53,279 nucleotides of DNA from Hyphomicrobium_A sp964622715 (GTDB lineage: Bacteria; Pseudomonadota; Alphaproteobacteria; Rhizobiales; Hyphomicrobiaceae). The notes beneath the pieces are model-generated. The model was given only the letters and a program-made list of their open reading frames with translations. It did no database searches and was not told the DNA's origin. Location of the stretch: NCBI GenBank assembly GCA_964622715.1, contig CAZURR010000006.1, forward strand, positions 1-53,279, in the 5' to 3' direction. Shown piece by piece: positions 15,490 to 22,490 of this stretch; the stretch's first letter is position 1, and each line of letters begins with the position of its first letter. Position numbers and translations under genes: made by a program.

Positions 15490-16751
15490 CCAGCGCTGGC
15501 GGTAACGGCGGCAAATCGATTACGACGACGTGTTGTGTTGCCGGTGGCGGCCCGGCCGGGATGATGTTGGGTTTTTTGCTGGCGCGTGCTGGCGTCGACG
15601 TGGTGGTGCTGGAGAAGCACGCTGATTTCTTGCGCGATTTCCGCGGCGACACGATCCATCCCTCGACTTTGAAAGTGATGGAAGAGCTCGGCCTGCTGGA
15701 TGAGCTGTTGCAGCGTCCGCACAACGACATTCGGCGTCTTCAGGTGATGGTCGGCGAAACCTCGCTGACGGTAGCAAACTTTTCCTTTCTGCCACGCCAT
15801 CGCGCGTTCGTCGCCATGATGCCGCAATGGCACTTCCTCGACTTTCTCGCCGACCACGCGCGAGGCTACCCTAGCTTTCAGCTCGTCATGCAGGCGGACG
15901 TGGCCGATCTCATCGAAGAGGGAGGGCGCGTGGCTGGTGTCCGCGCCACGACTTCGGACGGTTCGCTTGAGGTGAGGGCCGATCTCGTCGTGGGCGCGGA
16001 CGGGCGCAAGTCCACCGTGCGCGAAAGTGCTGGGCTTGAGATTGAGGACATCGGCGCGCCCATAGACGTGTTCTGGATGCGCATCTCAAGGGCACCGGGC
16101 GACCCCGGATCGGGCGGCCGCGTTAATGCCGGTAGTTTTTTTGCGATGCTCGACCGCGGTGACTATTGGCAGCTTGCCTACGTCATCCCCAAGGGCGCAT
16201 CTGAGCTTGTCCACGCGGCAGGCTTGCCAGCCTTTCGTGAGATTGTCGCCGGGGCCTTGCCGTTTCTGGCCGAACGCGTTGGCGAACTCAAGACGTGGGA
16301 CGATGTCAAGCTACTAACAGTGTGTATCGACAGGTTGCGCCAGTGGTACCGGCCGGGCTTGCTGTGTATAGGCGATGCTGCCCATGCCATGTCGCCCATC
16401 GGCGGGGTGGGAATTAATCTCGCGATCCAGGATGCGGTAGCCACAGCAAATCTGCTTTGGAAGCCATTGAAGGATGGGGCTGTTCAAGGCGACGACCTTG
16501 CGCGTGTGCAAAAGCGGCGCGAATTCCCCATGCGGGTGACGCAGCGCTTCCAGGTTCTGGCGCAAAACCGCATCGTCCAGCCGGTAATTTCCAGTACGGC
16601 GCCATCATTGTCGCCACCGTGGGCACTCAAGCTCCTTGATCGATTTCCCTGGTTACAGCAGATCCCCGCCCGGTTCATTGGAATTGGCGTGCGGCCAGAG
16701 CACGTGCAATCGCCCGCCGCTGCACCCGAAGCAGCGAAAGTCAGAGCATAA
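15486..16751 (+). CDS. FAD-dependent aromatic-ring monooxygenase (PHBH family)
   Basis: A 421-residue flavoprotein of the p-hydroxybenzoate hydroxylase fold. The dinucleotide-binding GGGPAGMMLGFLLARAG (21-37) is followed by the DG motif GADGRKSTVRE and the FAD-ribityl GD motif CIGDAAHAMSPIGGVGINLAIQDA. NAD(P)H-dependent hydroxylation of an aromatic or related ring is the family reaction; the substrate cannot be predicted. It is translationally coupled to the preceding membrane-anchored gene by an ATGA overlap, which also fixes the start. The C-terminal tail (Ala/Pro-rich) is unstructured. It is cytosolic and converges with the YkgJ-type gene 22 nt downstream. Confidence 0.88.
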   Translation: MTSAGGNGGKSITTTCCVAGGGPAGMMLGFLLARAGVDVVVLEKHADFLRDFRGDTIHPSTLKVMEELGLLDELLQRPHNDIRRLQVMVGETSLTVANFSFLPRHRAFVAMMPQWHFLDFLADHARGYPSFQLVMQADVADLIEEGGRVAGVRATTSDGSLEVRADLVVGADGRKSTVRESAGLEIEDIGAPIDVFWMRISRAPGDPGSGGRVNAGSFFAMLDRGDYWQLAYVIPKGASELVHAAGLPAFREIVAGALPFLAERVGELKTWDDVKLLTVCIDRLRQWYRPGLLCIGDAAHAMSPIGGVGINLAIQDAVATANLLWKPLKDGAVQGDDLARVQKRREFPMRVTQRFQVLAQNRIVQPVISSTAPSLSPPWALKLLDRFPWLQQIPARFIGIGVRPEHVQSPAAAPEAAKVRA

Positions 16752-16773
16752 GTCTCCAAAGTGAGATAACGCC

Positions 16774-17148
16774 TTAGGGCCCGTGGTCGGTAAGCGCGAC
16801 GAATTCTGGGTCCTCTTGAGCCCTGCGCTCGAAGCTCAGAAAATCGTAGTAACCGCAGCGGCCGCCTCCAGGAAATGATCGGCATACACTGGGCCGGGCC
16901 GAGTAGATTGTGCAGCGGCGCTTTTCCGTGTCGAAGAAGCGGCAAATCCGGCCAAAGACCGAATCCTTCTTGCGACGCATCGCGTATTTTCGCCCGTTCT
17001 CCTCCTTTGTGAAGGCACGCCGGGCGTCTTCGAAGGATAACTCATGATGCTTGGCCAGCCGTTCCACATCGCGCTTGTCAAGTGCAATCAGAGGATAGGA
17101 GCAGCAGTAGCCGGGGCATTTGCTGCAGTTATATTGAGGTGCGCTCAC
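16774..17148 (-). CDS. YkgJ-family cysteine-cluster protein
   Basis: A 124-residue cytosolic protein with the cysteine pattern of the YkgJ (CxxCxxxCC) metal-cluster family: NCSKCPGYCC (C8, C11, C15, C16), then CRFF, RCTIYSARPSVCRSFPGG. The conserved C-x-I-Y-x-x-R-P-x-x-C-R core is intact. Members are thought to bind zinc or an iron-sulfur cluster; their biochemical role is poorly known. It stands alone on the minus strand between the FAD monooxygenase and the pentapeptide-repeat gene. Confidence 0.9.
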   Translation of the reverse strand: MSAPQYNCSKCPGYCCSYPLIALDKRDVERLAKHHELSFEDARRAFTKEENGRKYAMRRKKDSVFGRICRFFDTEKRRCTIYSARPSVCRSFPGGGRCGYYDFLSFERRAQEDPEFVALTDHGP

Positions 17149-17258
17149 GCCAGATGGTCTCCAATAGTTGAGTGGACTGCCAATCTACGCTGCAACGCGA
17201 CAACAGGTGAGATTCTTGTCCGACTCATGCAACGGTCCAAGGGGAAAGTGCAAGGGTC

Positions 17259-17298
17259 TTGTGACTGCAAGTGCACTTGCATATAGGCAAGGTCACAA
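17259..17298. promoter_or_regulatory. Nested palindromes upstream of the pentapeptide-repeat gene
   Basis: A perfect 16-bp palindrome TGCAAGTGCACTTGCA (17266-17281) is flanked by an outer inverted pair, TTGTGAC (17259-17265) and GTCACAA (17292-17298). A further GTGCAAG half site occurs about 20 bp upstream. The cluster lies 57-96 bp before the ATG at 17355 and in the divergent region with the YkgJ gene. It looks like an operator for one or two dimeric regulators. Confidence 0.55.
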
Positions 17299-17354
17299 TT
17301 TCTCCGCTAAGGTCTGGCGCAGTTCGTAAGTTCTAGTGGTGGGGGCGTACCTGA

Positions 17355-19400
17355 ATGGTAGATTCGACGCAAGTTGCACCGGAGTCGGAGACGCCGGTCA
17401 ATCCATACAGCTTGCTCGAGGCGGTGAATCGATCGAGCGATAAGGCCCAAGCGGCTTGGCTCATATTCTTGGCCGTGATGACTTACGTCACAGTGGCGAT
17501 TGCCGGCGTCACGCATGAGGCGCTGCTGCTGGAAACGCCCGTTCAGCTGCCAATTCTCCAGGTTAACATCCAGCTTAAACAATTCTTCCAGTTCGCACCC
17601 ATCGTGCTCGTGCTGTTTCATCTGGGAGTCTTGGCGCAGCTCGTCCTATTGGCAAGGAAGACACTGGAATTCGATCACGCCATACAGCTTCTGGAAGCGA
17701 CAAAAAAGCGTACGCACCCCCTGCGCTTGGAGGTGCACAATTTCTTCTTCGTTCAGGCAATCGCCGGGCCGCACCGTAGCCGCATCATGGGCACCTTTCT
17801 GCACTTGATGACGTGGCTCACGGTTGTGATCATTCCGGTGATCCTGTTGCTCTATATCCAGGTCGTGTTCTTGCCCTACCATGATGTGGTGACAACCTGG
17901 ATCAACCGCATCGCCCTCGTTTTCGATATCGGGTTGCTAATCTTGATCGGCGTCTTCTTGATGCGGCCAGAGACTTCTTTCTTCCAGGCATTCTGGCGCA
18001 CGACCGCGACCCATCCCTTGAGCACGTTTATGACGACCTTGGTGTTGGCGATGGTGGCCTACTTGTCGTTTTTTGCGGCAACTGTACCGGGCGAGATGCT
18101 CGATAAGACAGGTTGGAAACTAATGGCCTGGGCCGGCGACGAGAAGGGCGCACAGGCTGACAGCGGGTTTGCGCTGCCGTTTCTTTCATCGTCCTCTGAT
18201 GAGAGTCTGTTCGGCATTTTCCACCGCAACCTCGTTGTCATCGATGCAGACCTTGTTGACGATTCCAATCTCGACGAAAACGAGAAGACGCTGAAACTTC
18301 GCGGCCGCGATCTTCGCAACGCCAAGCTTGACCGATCCGATCTAAAAGGGGCGGATTTGACAGGTGCGCGCCTCGATGGAGCCAGCCTTGTCGGTACCAA
18401 TTTGAAAAACAGCTGGATGACCTGTGCCGATCTCGACCTTCTATTTTTGAGCAATGATAGAATCGCCGCCAGGTGTGCCTCTGCGCGCAATGCCAACTTT
18501 AAGGGGGCGCGATTGGGCGGGGCGCATATGTCGGGTATCGATATGCAGGGCGCCAAGCTCGAGGACGCACGGCTGGAGGGAGCCAATCTCTCCAACTCCT
18601 CGCTCGTCGGCGCAAGCCTCTCTAATGCACACCTAGAGAAAGCGGATTTGACGGGCGGAATGCAGGCGCAGGGTGCCAACTTCCTCAATGCAACTCTGCG
18701 CGGTGCAAATCTAAACGGCGCTCAGCTGCAAAATGCCGACTTCTCCAGTGCGGCTATGCAGGGTGCGGTGCTCAATTTTGCGCATCTGCAGGGGGCCCAG
18801 TTACAAAATGCGGAACTTGCTGCTGCGAGTTTGCGGCGGGCAAAGCTCCAGGGCGCCGACATGAAGGATGTGGATATGGCTGGCGCGGACCTGCGCGGTG
18901 CTGCCATTTGGGGCACCGTTCCGCCCGCATGGGATACGAGCGGTATGACGGATCTATCTGAGCTCACGATCGAGCCCTTGGGCGATGATGAGAAATCGAT
19001 GCTCAAGGACGCGATCGATGACATATCCAACGAGGATGTCCGTAATCGCACGCGTGAAAAGACCGCGTCGCTACTCGATGATCGCGAAAGCCCCAAGTGG
19101 AAAGGTGGCTCCGAAGAGCTGCGCTGGCAAAGTTGGGTTGGTATGTCACCGCCTCCGCCTGCCGAAACTTACAAGACCGATCTCACCACGTATTTGACGG
19201 AACTTATGTGCAGCGCGCGCTGGGGTGATGGGTCCGTTGCAACCGGTGTCGCCCGTCGCGCGCTGGAGCCGCAGTTTCGCGGAGACGTTGTGGCCGTGTA
19301 CGATGGGCTGCGCAGTTCAAACTGCCCGGCCTCCAAGACGACGCCCTCGCCAGTGCTGCGCGCTCTGGCAGATGAGGCCGAACAGCAAAGGGGCCGGTAG
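17355..19400 (+). CDS. Membrane-anchored pentapeptide-repeat protein
   Basis: A 681-residue protein in three parts. Residues 1-255 carry about five membrane segments (near 34-54, 80-100, 147-170, 185-203 and 224-243). Residues about 315-520 are a pentapeptide-repeat domain of A(D/N)LxG type (DLKGADLTGARLDGASL, ANLNGAQLQNADF and many more), interrupted near 355-378 by a non-repeat loop with two cysteines. Residues about 530-681 are an acidic, soluble C-terminal region. Pentapeptide repeats form a right-handed beta-helix used as a protein-interaction scaffold. The role here is unknown. The upstream palindrome cluster suggests regulated expression. A hairpin overlaps the stop codon. Confidence 0.88.
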   Translation: MVDSTQVAPESETPVNPYSLLEAVNRSSDKAQAAWLIFLAVMTYVTVAIAGVTHEALLLETPVQLPILQVNIQLKQFFQFAPIVLVLFHLGVLAQLVLLARKTLEFDHAIQLLEATKKRTHPLRLEVHNFFFVQAIAGPHRSRIMGTFLHLMTWLTVVIIPVILLLYIQVVFLPYHDVVTTWINRIALVFDIGLLILIGVFLMRPETSFFQAFWRTTATHPLSTFMTTLVLAMVAYLSFFAATVPGEMLDKTGWKLMAWAGDEKGAQADSGFALPFLSSSSDESLFGIFHRNLVVIDADLVDDSNLDENEKTLKLRGRDLRNAKLDRSDLKGADLTGARLDGASLVGTNLKNSWMTCADLDLLFLSNDRIAARCASARNANFKGARLGGAHMSGIDMQGAKLEDARLEGANLSNSSLVGASLSNAHLEKADLTGGMQAQGANFLNATLRGANLNGAQLQNADFSSAAMQGAVLNFAHLQGAQLQNAELAAASLRRAKLQGADMKDVDMAGADLRGAAIWGTVPPAWDTSGMTDLSELTIEPLGDDEKSMLKDAIDDISNEDVRNRTREKTASLLDDRESPKWKGGSEELRWQSWVGMSPPPPAETYKTDLTTYLTELMCSARWGDGSVATGVARRALEPQFRGDVVAVYDGLRSSNCPASKTTPSPVLRALADEAEQQRGR

Positions 19401-19413
19401 ACCGGCCAGTTTT
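19392..19413 (+). terminator. Probable intrinsic terminator after the pentapeptide-repeat gene
   Basis: GGCCGGT (19392-19398) pairs with ACCGGCC (19401-19407), enclosing the TAG stop, and is followed by AGTTTT. The stem is short with a tight loop, and the T-run is modest. Confidence 0.45.
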
Positions 19414-19444
19414 CGATCATCGAGGCCGCTTGCTCAGATGGCCC

Positions 19445-19490
19445 TTGCCAATGTCGTCACGGTGCCCTAATTACGGAACATAAGTAGAAC
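19445..19490 (+). promoter_or_regulatory. Predicted SOS-controlled ssb promoter with LexA box
   Basis: TTGCCA (19445-19450) and TAATTA (19468-19473) are separated by 17 bp, fitting a sigma-70-type promoter. Directly downstream is GAAC-ATAAGTA-GAAC (19476-19490), which on the other strand is GTTC-N7-GTTC, the established alphaproteobacterial LexA box. Its position over the start site fits repression. The leader to ssb (ATG 19726) would be about 240 nt. The 19401-19725 interval shows no gene. Confidence 0.65.
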
Positions 19491-19725
19491 ATTAGGCTTC
19501 GATGAGGTGGGTGGCCGCCCGTCGTTCAGGCGACCGCCGGAAAGGCGTGGACAAGCGAGCCGCCGGCGAAGGCGGTGCGGTTCCGCCGGACTAGGGTGGG
19601 CATTGAGTCGACATGAGGCAGCCGCCGTTCGGATTGAGATGCCGAGGTCAACATCAAGAGCAATATGCGCGGCGTGCCGATCAAGCACGGGGGCGTGACA
19701 GATTGAAGAATAAGGAGTGCAACGC

Positions 19726-20223
19726 ATGGCCGGTTCCGTGAACAAGGTGATCCTCATTGGCAATCTCGGGAAAGACCCCGAGATCCGTCGCACCCAAGAT
19801 GGCCGCCCCATTGCCAATTTGCGGATCGCGACCAGCGAATCATGGCGCGACAAGGCAACGGGCGAGCGGCGCGAAAAGACGGAATGGCACTCCGTTGTCA
19901 TCTTCAACGAGAATTTGTGCCGGGTCGTCGAGCAATACCTCAAGAAGGGCTCGAAAATTTTCGTCGAGGGTCAGCTGCAGACACGCAAGTGGCAGGACCA
20001 GTCCGGTCAGGATCGCTACAGCACCGAGGTCGTTTTGCAGGGTTTTAACGGTAATCTCACCATGCTCGACGGTCGCAGTTCAAACACTGGCATGCAGGAG
20101 AGCGGCCAGGCAGGTTATGGTGCCGATAACGGGTATAGCGAAAGTGCCAAGGGTGGATCGGCGAAGGGCGGATCGGCAAAGGGCGGCTTTGACAAGCAGC
20201 TCGACGACGAGATTCCGTTTTAG
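19726..20223 (+). CDS. ssb: Single-stranded DNA-binding protein
   Basis: A 165-residue SSB. ATG 19726 is preceded by AAGGAG at 8 nt, so the upstream in-frame ATG at 19717 is not used. The OB fold spans residues about 4-115 (NKVILIGNLGKDPEIRR, ANLRIATSESW, TEWHSVVIF, KIFVEGQL). A disordered Gly/Ser linker includes three SAKGG repeats (140-154). The C-terminal tip DDEIPF is intact, the docking site for repair and replication partners. It coats single-stranded DNA during replication, recombination and repair. The LexA box upstream suggests DNA-damage control. It converges with the CDF gene 37 nt downstream. Confidence 0.97.
   Translation: MAGSVNKVILIGNLGKDPEIRRTQDGRPIANLRIATSESWRDKATGERREKTEWHSVVIFNENLCRVVEQYLKKGSKIFVEGQLQTRKWQDQSGQDRYSTEVVLQGFNGNLTMLDGRSSNTGMQESGQAGYGADNGYSESAKGGSAKGGSAKGGFDKQLDDEIPF
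20143..20187 (+). repeat. Three tandem 15-bp repeats inside ssb
   Basis: Three copies of a 15-nt unit encode SAKGG-SAKGG-SAKGG in the SSB linker. Near-identity of the units (GGATCGGC-AAGGGC-type) suggests recent slippage expansion. Length polymorphism between strains is expected. Confidence 0.8.
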
Positions 20224-20260
20224 ACGCTACGCCAAAGCGCACCAGTTGCGACCGGCACGG

Positions 20261-21331
20261 CTAACTTTGAGGCTTCGTACTTTTTTTAGTCTTGCGATTG
20301 GCGGGGGCCTTCGCAGCGGCGGGTTTCTTGGTGCGCCTTGTGGGCTTTTTCGCTGGTACCGCTTTGTCGGAGCCTTGCCGGTTTTTCTCGGCTGCGACGG
20401 CAGCCTTGTGGTCGACGACCGACTGCGTTTCGATGAAGAGGCGCCGCACCTCCGGGAATTTTTTCTTGATCGTGCGTTCGAACTGCGCGGTTAGCGCCTC
20501 CAGTTCTTCAGCGGGAACACCATCCGCGGCATCGACGCTCGCTGCCACCAGTACGTCTTCCGGCCCCAAATGCATGGTGCGAATTTCGTTAATGGCGCGC
20601 AGCGGCCCGGCCGGTCCAATCTCACTTTGCAGGATCTCCCGAAGACCAGCCTGCACCTTCGGGCTGGCCGCTTCACCAACGAGAAGTCCCTTGATCTCGA
20701 TGCTCATGAAGATCGCAACCGTCGCCAAAATGAGTCCAATGAGGATCGAGGCGATGGCGTCGGCTTCCTGAAGCCCGAGGAATTGCACCACCAACAATCC
20801 GACAAACGCGATCAGGAGGCCCGTGACCGCAGCAATGTCTTCCAACAAAACGGTGAACAGCGCCGCGTCCTTAGACAAGCGCAGGGCCGCCAACCAGCTC
20901 CTGGCACCACGATGAGTTTCGAACTCGGTGATGGCGCGCCAGGCTGTGTATCCCTCAAGCGCCATGGCGACGGCGAGTACGATGTAGTTGACCGCAAAGC
21001 TGGTGATCGGGTGCGGATGCTTCAGCTTTTGGAAGCCTTCGTAGATAGAGACGCCAGCGCCTAAAGAAAACAGCAGGATGGCGACGACAAAGCTCCAGAA
21101 ATAGAGCTCCTTTGAGTAGCCGAAGGGATGACGCGCGTCGGCTGGTTGTTGCGATCGGTGTATTCCGTAAAGCAGGAGCGCTTGGTTCGACGTATCGACG
21201 AGAGAATGGATCGCCTCCGAGAGCATGGCCGAAGACTGGGTCCAGGCGGCGGCTGTGAACTTGGCCACCGCGATCCCAAAATTGCACGCCAGTGCAATGA
21301 TGACGACTTTAGTTGAACCGCTGGACGCCAC
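20261..21331 (-). CDS. Cation diffusion facilitator (CDF) transporter
   Basis: A 356-residue inner-membrane transporter starting at GTG 21331 (GAGGAA site). Six membrane segments span about residues 7-215. Metal-site residues are visible in TM2 (SEAIHSLVDTSNQ) and TM5 (LLEDIAAVTGL), the H/D...E-D arrangement of the ZnT9-like CDF branch rather than the HxxxD...HxxxD of classical zinc exporters. A cytosolic domain (about 220-305) and a very Lys/Ala/Pro-rich tail (310-356) follow. It is expected to export divalent cations by proton exchange. The metal (Zn, Mn, Co or other) cannot be told. The tail may bind nucleic acid or membrane phospholipid, which is inference. Confidence 0.88.
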   Translation of the reverse strand: MASSGSTKVVIIALACNFGIAVAKFTAAAWTQSSAMLSEAIHSLVDTSNQALLLYGIHRSQQPADARHPFGYSKELYFWSFVVAILLFSLGAGVSIYEGFQKLKHPHPITSFAVNYIVLAVAMALEGYTAWRAITEFETHRGARSWLAALRLSKDAALFTVLLEDIAAVTGLLIAFVGLLVVQFLGLQEADAIASILIGLILATVAIFMSIEIKGLLVGEAASPKVQAGLREILQSEIGPAGPLRAINEIRTMHLGPEDVLVAASVDAADGVPAEELEALTAQFERTIKKKFPEVRRLFIETQSVVDHKAAVAAEKNRQGSDKAVPAKKPTRRTKKPAAAKAPANRKTKKSTKPQS

Positions 21332-21537
21332 GGCGATTTCCTCAAAGGTTTCTTGGGGGATAACACTCTACTTCAACAGGTCGGCCGGACAATCCCACAG
21401 CCTGCAGAATATCGCTGCGCCGAAGAATTAAACAGGTGAGTACCTTGCAATATCACAATTTTGTCGATCGAGGCGGGCAGTGTAGCGGCGTGTCACCGGG
21501 ACGAATGAGTCAGCCCGCTGGTCTAGGAGGAAACGGA

Positions 21538-21578
21538 ATGATTTGGCGTTCAATGGCAGTGCTTCTGGCGGCCCTCCT
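21538..21578 (+). CDS. 5' end of a secreted-protein gene, cut by the assembly gap
   Basis: AGGAGG followed 8 nt later by ATG 21538 opens MIWRSMAVLLAALL, a typical signal-peptide start, and then runs into the N-run. Product and length are unknown. It converges with the PRC-barrel gene on the far side of the gap. Confidence 0.55.
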
Positions 21579-21678
21579 NNNNNNNNNNNNNNNNNNNNNN
21601 NNNNNNNNNNNNNNNNNNNNNNNNNNNNNNNNNNNNNNNNNNNNNNNNNNNNNNNNNNNNNNNNNNNNNNNNNNNNNN
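21579..21678. other. Assembly gap (100 N)
   Basis: Exactly 100 undetermined bases, the conventional placeholder for a scaffold gap of unknown size. It truncates the gene starting at 21538 and the 3' end of the PRC-barrel gene. Additional genes may be missing here. Confidence 0.99.
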
Positions 21679-22172
21679 GCGGCGTCTTCTTTGGCCTTTT
21701 CGTAAGCATCCTTTGCGGTGACCGCGCCCTTTTCCGTCAACTCCTTCGCCTTTCCGATGGCGCGATCAAGCAGGGACTTGGGAGGCTTGGTGCGCTTAAA
21801 CGGCTTCAAAGCATCGAGCACCTCCTTGGTCGCCTGAGGCAGCTTTATCGTGACCTTGCCGTCCTCGTTATCGATTTGTAGTGCGGACAGGTGCACGCCG
21901 ATGCGCTTCTCGCCGAAACCGGCAAAGCCGCCCGTTCCCATCACAACGCCTTCGACCTGATTGTCGTCATTCAGGATGAAATCCTCAATATCGCCAATAA
22001 TCTGACCGTCGGCGTTCTGAACCTGCGCGCCGAGCAGAAGATCCCGTGCCAGGTACTGACCCTCTTGTTGGGTTATCACGAAGACGTTCTCATCAATCAC
22101 CACCGCTTCGGCGAAAGCTGGGTGGACCAGGAAGGCCACCACTGCGGTGCAGGTCAACAGGCCTCTTAACAT
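21679..22172 (-). CDS. Exported PRC-barrel domain protein, 3' end in the gap
   Basis: The visible 164 residues start with a signal peptide (MLRGLLTCTAVVAFLVHPAFAEA). A PRC-barrel domain follows (about 38-115, e.g. LLLGAQVQNADGQIIGDIEDFIL and VEGVVMGTGGFAGFGEKRIGV), then a Lys/Ala-rich helical stretch that enters the N-run. PRC-barrels are small beta-barrels that in exported proteins probably act as binding modules at the envelope. The C-terminus is unknown. It is divergent from gyrA with a 318-nt spacer. Confidence 0.8.
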
Positions 22173-22442
22173 CAGTTTTTCTCCTCTTCGATCTGGGTAA
22201 AGACTCCCTGCCCAACAAAACGCCGCCGACGTTTCCGCCGTTCCGGCACGAGCTGGGGTCTAGCGTTTCTGCGTGACGCGGACAAGTCATTGAAGCTGCG
22301 AGATGCGGCAATCTGCTCGACCACGTAATGCATTGTTGCTGCACGGAAAAATATGGGGATTTGGCGGAAAGAACCAAGCCGACCGCATTGGCTCTGATAT
22401 GACAGCTATGCTAATCTAAGTCGCAAATTCGTCACAGCACTG

Positions 22443-22464
22443 CGCACGCCCTCATGGGCGTGCG
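22443..22464 (+). promoter_or_regulatory. Strong hairpin in the gyrA leader
   Basis: Nine perfect base pairs (22443-22451 with 22456-22464) enclose a TCAT loop. The hairpin ends 26 nt before the GTG start of gyrA. No T-run follows, so it is not a standard terminator. It could influence translation or be a DNA-level site. The rest of the 22173-22490 region shows no gene. Confidence 0.5.
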
Positions 22465-22490
22465 TCAGCGTTCCAGTGGGCAATTGAAAC

